Assembly (NCBI RefSeq): GCF_040412425.1
Contig: NC_089767.1
Span: 4,277,448-4,341,447, forward strand
From: Macrobrachium rosenbergii
Lineage: Eukaryota > Arthropoda > Malacostraca > Decapoda > Palaemonidae
Direction of reading: 5' to 3'
Length of the DNA stretch: 64,000 nucleotides
Shown here in pieces: positions 1 to 11,800 of this stretch. The first letter of the stretch is position 1. Each line of letters starts with the position of its first letter. The translations under genes were made by a program, and so were the position numbers. The notes under the pieces are model-generated. The model did not search any database. It worked only from the letters and a program-made list of their open reading frames with translations, and was not told the origin of the DNA.

Positions 1-2
1 AG

Positions 3-57
<55 letters not shown>

Positions 58-91
58 GATTTGCTTTACTGTTGAAAGGTAATTAAAGTGA

Positions 92-129
<38 letters not shown>

Positions 130-188
130 CTCTAGATTTGCTTTACTTTTGAAAGGTAATTAAAGTGACTTTTCCCTCAAGCACTCTC

Positions 189-244
<56 letters not shown>

Positions 245-364
245 GATTTGCTTTACTTTTGAAAAATTACAGTGACTAATCTCTCTCTGACTTTCTCTCT
301 CTCTCTCTCTCTCTCTCTCTAGATTTGCTTTACTGTTGAAAGGTAATTAAAGTGACTTTTCCCT

Positions 365-433
<69 letters not shown>

Positions 434-440
434 GTGGTAT
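1..440. repeat. (CT)n tract with an interspersed ~40-bp minisatellite unit
   Basis: Long CT runs are broken four times by the same unit (about 56-100, 135-180, 243-275, 320-365), which begins AGATTTGCTTTACT and ends in AAAGTGACTTT. The array starts before the window edge. The Arg-Glu and Ser-Leu peptides read from it are artefacts. Confidence 0.95.
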
Positions 441-720
441 GAAATGAGAGACAAAAACAACTCAAAGGACCGAGTGTTAACATCTATTCTTAGCAACCTT
501 CGCCTCAACATTGGAATCCCAGCCTGGCGGCCTTCAGAGCTCGTGAAGGGAAGATGTGCTCCAAGAAGTATACAGTTTCCTGTTTGCCTTGCAGGCTTGT
601 TGCAAACACAGGCTTTGAAAATTATATATCTACCAACCTGATTTGAAAATTTGTTTTTCAAACTTCTGCAACTGCTTGTTTTGTAAACTTCATTTGAAAA
701 CCAGCCTTGAAATAATTCAT

Positions 721-721
721 T

Positions 722-781
<60 letters not shown>

Positions 782-870
782 TCGCAACTGTATATTAAAA
801 TATATACAAAACGTTCTGCATCTATTTTTAATACATAGTTACACTTACACCGTTGTGGATTTCTTCATCA

Positions 871-935
<65 letters not shown>

Positions 936-953
936 TAATAATAAAATAATTTA
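721..953. repeat. Two (AAT)n microsatellites
   Basis: AAT runs at 721-779 and 872-953 are separated by about 90 bp of unique sequence. Elsewhere in the window similar runs form the tails of LINE copies, but no LINE 3' end is visible here. Confidence 0.95.
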
Positions 954-1966
<1,013 letters not shown>

Positions 1967-3110
1967 TACAAACAACCTATAATTATTCTCAAAATTTCTC
2001 ACACCTGTTTGTGAGACAGTAATTTGTCATTCTTTGTACAAACTTTTTGCTTTCCATATTTATTTTTTGTTTTTAACCACTTCTAAGAAACTATACTATT
2101 CCTTTCAATCGCTCATAAGAAATTAAGAAACAGTAAAAGTACACCATTCCACTGTACAAAGAAAGATGATGCTCTCAAAATCAAATCTTTTTTAAGCCTG
2201 CCTATGCTTCATGCCTCAACCATATAATCCCATTGTGATCTCCTGTAGCCCATTCTATTATTCCATGGGAGATGAACACCTGTGGAGAAAATGCACCAAA
2301 GTCATTAACCTTTTGCATCTTGGCATGTAGACTGTTTTGCCCATGCGTACCACCACAGTCATTTTGCTCATGGAATTTTCCATGCTTACAGAAACGACCA
2401 ATTTGGAAGAGGACAGAGGTCCACCCTACGAGCTGACCGTACGCAAAATTAGGTGAAGAGACCCAGTCAGGACCACATCACTCCAAACACTGCGCACATG
2501 TGGATACTTAAAAAAAAATCAGGTGCCTGTCACCTGAAACACAACTATTTTCCTGGTATAAATATCTGCCTGAATACCCCTGTAACCTTATTCTAGTATC
2601 GCCCTTCCAGTGGGACTCGCCATGCAAAGATTCAGCTCTGCGTCTCTTACAAAGAGCTGCGGCTCCGACCTTCACCAAAGTGATCTGATGAACATGGTGC
2701 CTGCACAACGTCTCTTGCAGTTAAAAGTTAAAATCCTCCTGGGCTTCTGTAGGCTCATAGGGCAGGCGCTGATCTCCTGTTTCTTAGGCCAACAGCCAGT
2801 GGGGGACAGGTCCCAATGCCTATGACACGCGGCCAGTGTGTCGCTAGGCCCACTGTTTAACTCCCCAGCCCGAGGGCTGGTACCTATTCTCCTACTGAAC
2901 CTCCCAGGTTTTTTTGCAGTCCATGTCAATAATTCCGTGTACCAAGTCCCAAAGAGGAAGATGAAAGAATCCATGTTTGTAGCCACTGTAGTCATAAGAA
3001 AGTTAGTACGACTTCCTATGCACAGCACAAGGAAGTAAGGTTCTAGTGCAAACCAACATATTCAGGAGGGTATCATAAATGTCAGTCTGTTATTTTTATT
3101 TTCACATTAC
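1967..3110. other. No assignable gene
   Basis: A 118-codon minus-strand open frame at 2672-3028 is not low complexity, but it has no motif I recognise and no convincing start or splice context. It may be transposon-derived. Confidence 0.4.
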
Positions 3111-3193
3111 ATTCAGATTTCCATTAAATTTAGGAGAGATAACTCTGGTAGTAAATTTCTTATAAGGTCAGAGGGTGTCAAAATGGTACTTAC

Positions 3194-3460
3194 ATTGTCT
3201 TTATTGTATTGCAGTAATCTATGAAAGTTTGTTTCTTTTGTGAAGTTTATGGAAGATACTGGGCCAGTTTCTATCAGTGACATTTTTGCATACTGAGAAG
3301 CATTGCAGTCAAGTAAAATATTTTCACTGTTCAAGTTATTATATGGTAGAACAGTGAGGGGACTACTGTAGATTCTCAAGGAATTATGTACCAGAGAATG
3401 TAAGGATGAAGTACACAACCAGTACGTGATGGAGCTGAGGAATTGCTCTGGAGAGATGTG
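3194..3460 (-). CDS. Possible coding exon of an unidentified gene
   Basis: On the minus strand an 89-codon open stretch is bounded by an acceptor-like TAGTCAG and a strong GTAAGT donor, phase 0 at both ends. It encodes HISPEQFLSSITYWLCTSSL at its start and HRLLQYNKDN at its end, with ordinary composition and no low complexity. I do not recognise the family. The stretch stays open on both sides, so the borders are guesses. A LINE tail sits about 20 nt upstream of the proposed acceptor. It could belong to a gene running leftward, or be chance. Confidence 0.25.
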
Positions 3461-3689
3461 CTGACTAACCAGGTAGTTTGTATTATTATTATCTTTAGTA
3501 TTCAGAAGATGAACCCTATTCATATGGAGCAAGCTTCCAAAGAATAAGGTATTCATTAGAAAGAACTAGACCGAAGGTAGTGGGAAATACAGAAAGAGAT
3601 CATTTATTCAGAAAAGAAAAAAATAATTAACAATTAACAAATAAATAGAAAAAATGTAAGTAAATTATTATAATACAAGAAGAATTGTA

Positions 3690-3935
3690 TTAGGGTGGTA
3701 AAGCATTGCATCTTCGCTTGAACTTTTGAAGTTCCAATTGCACGACATCCTCTGAAGGGAGGCTGTTCCACAGTCCAATGGTGTGAGGAATAAAGGACCT
3801 CTGGAGCTGAGAAGCCCGACGGCGAAGCACATTTACTGCATATTGGTGTTGCTGTTCAGCGAATCTGGTTGCTCTCGGCAGGAAATGGGGATCATGGATC
3901 AATTGTGAATGTGAAAGATCTCTGTTAAAATACAA
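3690..3935 (-). pseudogene. LINE polyprotein C-terminal fragment
   Basis: The translation ends in RSFIPHTIGLWNSLP and LELQKFKRRCNALPP, the usual C-terminal tail of this LINE group. A related tail occurs at 48.63-48.87 kb on the plus strand. Confidence 0.75.
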
Positions 3936-4366
3936 CTTATGAAAAATTTACAAACAAGAGACCGTCCGTTGATTGTCCAAGTTATAACTGCTAATATTAG
4001 GAAACAAAAACCTACCACCACGAACCACTCTATCTAAAAGAGATGAATCTCCGGCAGAAGCAGACATCCACACCAGAGAACAGTATTCTAGTAAAGGAAG
4101 TACAGTGACCTAGAACAGGTTGCATTGATTTTATCACTGGTGTAAATGTATGAGGCCTTACAAACAACATCTAACATTCATGCGGCATTATTTGAAACTT
4201 TCATTAGATGTTTCTCAAAAGTAAGATGTGAGTCAAAAGTTACACCAAGAATAGTTAAAGCTTCAGACTCATTCAGCAGAGTCCCATCCACCTGAAGGGG
4301 AGGATGGTGTGGAATATCTGTACCATACCTACTAATGAACAGTTTTCATTTTACTGGAGTTCAGCC

Positions 4367-4612
4367 TCACACCCCACCGACACCATTGCTAATCTGCTCC
4401 TTGTCATGATTGAGACTAAGGGCAGCCTCGTTTCTCGTAAGTAGAGACATGACTACACCCACAAGTGTTGTTGCATCATCGTCATCCTGAACAATCTTGT
4501 TTTCCAGAACAACAATCATGTCATTTGTATGCACTAAAAATAACAGTGGCCCAAGAACACTACCCTGTGGAACTCCGGACACAATAGGCCTGGTTGCTAA
4601 AGATCCCCTCAA
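4367..4612 (-). pseudogene. LINE reverse transcriptase fragment
   Basis: The translation contains SGVPQGSVLGPLLFL, typical of motif B in non-LTR reverse transcriptases, followed by a damaged catalytic box in which YADD is replaced by a Gln-Asp-Asp-Asp-Asp context. This copy is unlikely to be active. Confidence 0.85.
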
Positions 4613-4784
4613 CAGCTACTTATTTTTTAATAGCTGCTGCCTACCTGTAAGGAAATCTTGAAGTAATCTTAAAAAAGTGACCATAAAAAATGCCTTGAAA
4701 GTACGACTTCCCGTGTCACGAAACGTCGGCAATAATAATAAACTGCTAAAGGATCAGGATGCCTTTCCCTGCCATTAGTTTTGT

Positions 4785-4788
<4 letters not shown>

Positions 4789-4868
<80 letters not shown>
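4789..4868. repeat. (TA)n microsatellite
   Basis: About 80 bp of pure TA next to a tRNA-derived SINE head, the same association as at 57.05 kb. Confidence 0.95.
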
Positions 4869-4873
<5 letters not shown>

Positions 4874-4960
4874 CATCAACACACAATCACGTGTGGAACA
4901 GAAATAAATTTCTGACTCACGTCGGGATCGAACCCAGGTCTCTCAGGTTGCGATTATAAC
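4869..4960 (-). repeat. tRNA-derived SINE fragment
   Basis: On the minus strand it carries a B-box-like GGTTCGATCCCG and a tail rich in AAATTTATTTCT. It is related to the pair at 56.8-57.1 kb. The A-box half is lost. Confidence 0.7.
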
Positions 4961-4983
4961 GTATGATTGATATATCTAACAAC

Positions 4984-5112
4984 CACAGGGAAAAATAAAA
5001 AGGGTTGTAAGTCTCGGCTGGTTTCGGCCTTGTTACTAAGCCTCTGAAAATGGCTTAGCGATAAACTCTAAACCAGTCAGGATTTACAACCCGTTTTTCA
5101 TTTTTCCTGTGG
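4984..5112. repeat. Fold-back palindrome, ~45-bp arms
   Basis: The left arm starts CCACAGGGAAAAAT and the right arm ends in ATTTTTCCTGTGGG. The arms pair with few mismatches through GGGTTGTAA, and a second inner inversion (CTAAGCC...GGCTTAG) extends the hairpin. Confidence 0.85.
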
Positions 5113-5689
5113 GTGATGTGTGTATATAAATATAACGTGTGATTCGACCGTGGTGAGCGAATAAACTTTCTGCCACAAAGAACTACAAACTATAACTGAC
5201 AAATATATACATAAAGCCCGTCATTCTGACCAAAGCAGACTCAGCTTTGTCGAAAGAAAATTATACTCCCAGGTTTTAAAGGATGAAAATGAAAATTTCC
5301 TCTCTAACGGCTTTACGTAATAATCAGTATGTAGAACTTACCGAATATGTATTTAAAACAAATATACAGAACAACAATAAAGGTCAAGCAAGGATACGGT
5401 AAATACTGTAGTTCTCCCCGTATGAGATCAAGCCAGCCGTATGCCAGCACGGGCTCTTGCTCTTTGAGTCCGCACTGAAGCTCAGAATTTGGTGTTACAT
5501 AATACAACTACTTACCATCGAGGAAGGATGCTTGCACTGAGAGACGAATAAGTGTTGTTCATTATCCTTCTTCTAAAGTTTATAGTCCACAAACCGCTCC
5601 CCACACTTAAATAAAGTTCTGCAAAATAAACAACGTGAATTAATAAAACTGCAATGCACTTCTCTCATAAAAGGAAATTAAAAAAATGC
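5113..5689. other. No assignable feature
   Basis: AT-rich DNA upstream of NSRP1 with no recognised repeat or coding similarity. A 64-codon minus-strand frame at 5313-5507 lacks family signatures. Confidence 0.5.
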
Positions 5690-5831
5690 GACATTAAAAG
5701 CACGACGCAAACTTTCTCCATAAACGAACGGAGCCGCAAACGAACGTATTTGTTTACATTTGCAATCGATGGACCTCAGATGAAATGTGAACTATCTCTA
5801 GACGACCAATAGATTATTATTACTCGATACA
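5690..5831 (+). promoter_or_regulatory. Probable NSRP1 promoter and 5' untranslated region
   Basis: This stretch lies directly upstream of the start codon and is richer in CG dinucleotides than the introns. It contains a CCAAT at 5806-5810 and an ATCGAT (5764-5769) that resembles the core of the arthropod DRE site. No TATA box sits at a suitable distance, which fits a housekeeping promoter. The transcription start cannot be set from sequence alone. Confidence 0.3.
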
Positions 5832-5854
5832 ATGTCCAATAAGGAGGAAAAGCA
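5832..5854 (+). CDS. NSRP1: NSRP1 coding exon 1 (23 nt)
   Basis: The exon reads MSNKEEK plus the first two bases of a Gln codon, then a strong GTGAGT donor. Joining to exon 2 supplies the third base and gives MSNKEEKQYGLILPNK, which parallels the vertebrate start (Met, a few residues, Gln, then YGLILP). The start has A at -3, and an in-frame TAG at 5799-5801 shows that it is the first ATG in this frame. The exon is too short for ORF finders. The alternative would be another short first exon elsewhere in the 7.4 kb upstream of exon 2, but I found none that fits both phase and sequence. Confidence 0.8.
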
Positions 5855-8800
5855 GTGAGTATTACAAATTCTCATGAAATTCTGGGCCGATGAAAGTGGA
5901 CGAAGAAACGTCTCTGTGACAGGAGACAAACGAACCGCAAAGTCTTCGGTCCAATGTTAAAGTTTTTTGCCCTGGGAGGTACAATCTTACTTTAAACCAT
6001 TATTGCAATCATTATTACAATTTGGACTTGAAAAATAAATTTCCGAAGGGGGCGAGTGCAGAGTGAGAGGTCAGGTCTCCTGCAGCAGGCATTTCTGTAG
6101 TAGGTGTTCTGTCCCTGAGGGAGTGTGACCTGACCTGACGTAGCTTTACCTAAACGAACCCTGTAGAGGGGTAGCGCCATCAGTGCGCCTCACATAGTGC
6201 ACTGTATGTGCTACTTAAGGTTCTTGGCAGTTTCCCTTTGGCCCCAAGCCACAAGCCCTTTCATTATTTTTACTGTATCTTTCATATTTTCTTTTCTCAG
6301 TCTTACCCCTAACAATTGGTTCATAGTGCAACAGCAAGTTTCCCCCCCCTCCTGTTACAACTTTCAAACCTTTTACTGTCTATTTCCCCTTCAGCACTGA
6401 ATGACCTCTTAAGTACAGTACCAGCGCTTGGCCGTTGACCTAAATTTTATATCCCAGTTCCTAACCTAACCTCACACACTGTACCCCCAACAAAGCCTGG
6501 GGAGCTTGGACCTCTAAGTAAGCTGTGACTCTGCATTCTACCTTTCCCATGTTTGAACACCTGATTTTGAACGTTTCTGATGTTCATTCTGGTCGCAACT
6601 GACCCAACCAACCTAACCTAGCCTAGGGTGCCATGTCCTTACCCTAGTGCACAATATTGTATGGATGGTTAAGCTATCTGCAAAATAAATACATCTAGCA
6701 AGTGTTGACTAGACATTTTCTCTACGTAGTTTACAGTAGGCAACCCTGATTTGAAAACTAGACTTCAGGCCTAACATATCTGGGGTTTGGGTTCAATGCT
6801 GAATCGCATATTGAGCATGGAGGACTACTCTTGGTTAAGCAATTCTACCAAAAGGTAGCACATGAAACAAAAATGGCCTAAAAAAAAGAGAAATGGGAAT
6901 TATTGATGATTATTTTTCATTTTCATGTAAGGTACCATATGAAACTTGGTTTTCCGTTATACTATCATCCTATGTAAACACCAATATGTGGAAACAATAA
7001 TAAAACTTTGGTTAGGCATATCCTAAGTCATTAATTTCACTTTTCTCATGTCTTCGCTACTGGTGTCCAAAGGCTAGGTTATGATATTTAGAGTTTATTT
7101 TGAACCTACAAATAAGATACCTTACTTTACTATAACTACACAAAAGTTGAAGTGAAATGTAGATCTGTGCCATGTGTAGAAAAATGGTAGATGGCTTGCA
7201 CATCAAAAACTGATAGGAGGTGAAAGTTAGCTTTTTGTTATGGAAATATAAACTACTGCCGTTTAAGTTGAGGTATCATTCAGAATGAGCTGGAATCAAT
7301 CGTTGAAACTTGGTATCAAGGAGAATGATTAGGGGGGCCTTTCCAGATACCCACACTAATCACTTTTTCTTCGGTCACCATGGAGTAAGGATGTCTTGCT
7401 AATACTCTTGCTCACTAATCAAGTTGAAATTTGTGTTTTCTTACTTCGGATGTCTGGTAACTTTTCTAAGGGTATGCAGTGTAAGTAGATCCTCACTGTT
7501 ACTGCTCTTTTTTGTAGGGGTATGACCTGCAGTCTTGACCTCCCCTGTGAAAAGTGTGCCAATTGGTGTCCTCCACAGTGAAAAAGGCTTAGGAAGAGGA
7601 GGAAGATTAAGTTTGCCAGCTTCATCAAGAGGAAATACTCATCCTTTGAACACCACCGAAATCTTTTCAGATCCCTCTTCCCTGGCCCTCCTGAACCTCT
7701 TCCTGCGCCTTCCATGCGTACACTCACTGCTTACTCAGTCTGAGGGAGCTACGTGTTGGAAGGTGAGTGACCTTCATGCACTCTAATCTAGTGAAAAGCC
7801 AGGCATGCATGCTAGCTTTCCCCAGTGCTTGTTTATGCTTTACTGCAGCATTCCCTTAAAATGTCAACTGCTCTGGGAATGACGACATTGATTGCATATC
7901 TGTGGAAACTCTTTCCCTTAGTAATTTGAGTATTATCTTCCATTTTCTATCTTCTTTCTATGATGCAGCAATTTAGGATGAGTTATGCTCTGAATTGGTA
8001 ACAGATGCAGGTAGTTTACAAAATTGAGCACCCAGTCCTAGAGTTTCATTTAGTAAGATGTGGAGCTATAATCTGAACCCATCAGTTTCATTTGCCATGC
8101 TACCTTCTGACTTGTTCAAAATTGGTCCTCGGAGATTTTCCTATATGACCAAGTGATTGGGCCTGAGGCTGAGCGAGATGTGTCTTCGCTCAGCCTCAGG
8201 TCCAATTACCCTCATCCCTATGTCAGACTGAATAGAAGGTTACAGGAACATGACAATTATGGACGGGATAGAGAGTCAAATCAGTTTAGAGACAACCTTC
8301 CACTTTATGGAGTGAGTCTCCTGCATAAAAGGCATAATTTGTATTGCTTTAGGAACAAATACATTTTTTAATGTATTTTTTTCCTAGGTGTAGTCAAATC
8401 AGCTTAGAGACAACCTTCCACTTTGTGGAGTGAGTCTCCTGCATAAAAGGCATATAATTTGTATTGTTTTAGGAACAAATACATTTTTTAATGTATTTTT
8501 TTCCTATGTGTACAAACCAAAGCCTTTTATCGTAATTCCACTTTAACCTCCCCACTTAGTCCCTGATACTGAGGGAAAAAATGCTTTGTGATGGTAGGTG
8601 GATGGGTGGGGTTTCTCCCTGCTCACCCTCCTACTATGTACCAGTTAACCACCTTGTTATCAAGATTTACTGACCGATTTCAACTCTGACTGAAGGATAC
8701 TCTTACTTAAAAGGCTCTGATTTGTGTAAATGGGAAAATTTCTAAGAATTTGTGGTTTACAGTATTTAAACAATGAAAAACACTGCTGTATATAATAACT

Positions 8801-11800
8801 TGCAAATAGCATAATGGAAAATAAACTGTTTTGGTTGATTTTTGGGGGCTGGTAAAGCTTTATTGTGAACTAGTCCATCAAAACAAATGGTAGGCTATGC
8901 TAGAACTTTGATAGCTTATGGCAAAAGATTAAGTGAAATAGTATGTAGCTGATGAATTCCATTGTCACTGTCACTTATGGCATAACCTAAAGGACCGGTC
9001 ATGTACACTTTCACTCTTAGTATTATTTAACTATCTTGTCCAAGACTTCTAATAAGTTTTGTTTCTGTGGGAATACAAACCAAAGCCTTATATGCCAGCC
9101 AGCCTGACACAGTTGTTGAAGCCTGATAACAAGGTGAGGTGGTGAGTGGGTGAGTGAGGTTGGGGAGGGGGAATCCACCATTAACCTGCCATAAGCCAGC
9201 ACTTTTTCTACAGCTGTGGTTAGGACGAGACATTTGTCACAATTTTTCCTAAATCCCTTTGGTGAAGCCTTGTTTTTATGCCTTGCAGCGGATGTTGCTT
9301 TGAAGAAAGGTGAGTGAGCAACAAAGCTTTGTAGGATGTGAGTGGGTGTGTGGCTCCCATCCTCCTTCACTGTGGATCCTCACCAATTTTGTTTATTCTG
9401 TGGGATAGGACTTGCTGACCTGATTCTCCCTCTGAGGAGTGTAATGGCTGGTCTCCTCAGCAATGGAAAAGGTTTGGTAAGGAGCATAAGAAGGCCAAAA
9501 GTTGTTTGTCAGTGTCTTTTGGGAGATACTCCTCCTTAGACACTGCGAGCCTTTTCATCATAAAAGTAAAGACATGAACTTAATGGCAGTCCTGAAACTC
9601 AACCATTCCTGAAAAAAATTCTGTAAACATATTTATGACTGAATCCCACCACAATTCATGGTAGCTAGGTTAACACTGAAAAAATTACTCAAAGTACTAT
9701 TAGAATTTTTTACTCTATAATGACTATGTATTCATAGTTATTTATTTGTAAAAGTAACATTAAAACTTGAATTGTCCTCGTACTTCTAGACAAATCCTCT
9801 TGAACAAAACACTTGTTCTTTCTCAGAAAGAATACAACTAAAATATGATTAGCTGAGTGAGTTGCCATGGAGATTTTTTAGCCAACCACACACCTATAAT
9901 TCCAGAACGTAAACACTGAAAAAGGTGCTGATTTTAACTTTCCCATAATCTTAGCAATCTGACTTCTGCCCGCAATGGTTTGATTAAGATATTTCAGGCC
10001 ATGAGGGGTAAAGAGCTGAACCCTATTGAGCCTCAAGTTGCTGTTGTGTTGCTTATTACAGACATCCCCTTGTTGAACATGGACTGTACTAGTGATTTCT
10101 GTATGCCTGGACCTTGTCATGTGCTGTAGTAGGTGAGAGTAAATATTGTAATAAGAGTAAAGTGAAGAAATGTAGGCACGCCATTTTCCTCCTCCCCCCC
10201 CTCCTGTTGAGCTTGCCCTCCTCATGACATGATCTTCTTCCTCTTATAGGAATATTAAGATGTATTAAAAGACCCTCATAACAAGCCACGTCAGACTGAG
10301 TGAGTGTCCTTTTTCGGACTGATTGAGCATGCTCATGACCCAGTGTCTTCCTATCCCTTTCAAGGCTCCAGAGCTTTCCAGACTTCTCTTACTCGTACTT
10401 CTTTGGAAGTACATAGAGAGGAGTATGTACTTCCTACTTGTTTCTGGCGGCATGTTCCCTTGAGTGTGTGTTTGCAGACACAAGGGTTGACCTGTGACAG
10501 GTCCCTTCTTTACGGTACCTTCAGGTATTGTGGTGACCTATATTCACATGATTGTGCTGACACTCAGAATGCTCCTGGCTTGTACGTGACTAAATGTGCA
10601 TGATAGCACTCATGAGCATTTGCCTCTACCAGTTAGCTCTGGTTAATCATATGGAAGATTGTGGGAGGGTTCACCATGGTTTGAAACATCCTTGTTCCAT
10701 CCACATATCAATCTTGGCTTGTAATTTGTTGATCAGCTCCAGCAGACTTGTTCGTTTGTGCCCAAAATTCCAGGTGCACTCACCAGGGCAGGCTTAGTGT
10801 CTGCCTCTCTTTCAGGAGAGGATCTAACAAGCATTTTAAGGAACCTGATAGGATCTGAGGGTCCTCCTTCAAAGCCCCTACAGTCTAAGTTCGACAGGGA
10901 CTTCTGAGAGTTCATTGGGCTCATTCAAGGGCATAATGATCTTGGGGAAGCAACTATGGTGCCCTCACTGAACTTGGTTATGATGATTGAGCAAATTCTA
11001 GGGTTCTCTCTGGAGGTGAGACTTTTGGACCAGGTGAACAGTCTGAACAGTCTGATCTGCAGATCAGACTTTCAGGCTTCCAGCACATCAAGGAAGATGC
11101 CAAGGCTACTTCCCTTCAGATTGTTGACTTAACAGTCTGCTGACTGACACACAACCTTCCCATGAAGAGATTCCAGCTCTGCAGAGTCAGGAGCAATGGA
11201 TGCATTTTTGTAGCCTCCTTCCTGGCAACATTATGGCTTGACCTTTGACTGAACATGCTGATTTCACCATTGCCCTTGTGCATCATAAGTTGAATAGAGC
11301 ATAGTTTCCAAGGTTGTTGGTGTTGGGAGGAAAAGCTTTGAATTTTCTCTCACATCAGGGTGCCAACCTCTGGACAGACTATGTCTTTGTCTTGTGAAAG
11401 TGTGACCATGTTTCAGTGCTCTTCTCATGGCTAGTTTTGGCAGATATGACTCTCTCTGCAGAACAAATTGGTCTGCTACTCCCCTCTACCCTTCTTGAAG
11501 AGTAAACTTGAAGTAACAGTGCAGAGAAGGCATTCTAATGGTGGGACACCCTAATCCACCATTCACTGTACAGTACATCAAGCCCACAGAGACTCTGAAG
11601 TGCACTACAGCCAAGCTTTCAGGGACAGCCACAACTTCAATGTCAGGTGTTGGGAAGGGTCAGGCCTCTTTGGAACTATAAGTTCAGGTGTCTTCTTCCT
11701 AATTACAGGGCCATTAGACTTCCCAGCCCTTTGTGCCCCCCCCCCCACCTTTTCTCCAGCTCAACTCAAAGGGGGAGGCAAATGGAAGAAGAGAGAGGGA

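Larger units (their letters stand above)
3480..4640 (-). mobile_element. Decayed non-LTR retrotransposon (LINE), minus strand
   Basis: Reading leftward, the copy holds part of a reverse transcriptase, then a C-terminal segment, then a 3' UTR that ends in a short (AAT)n tract near 3480-3492. The same 3' end occurs at 21.2, 49.0 and 55.8 kb. Its 5' part is missing. Confidence 0.8.
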
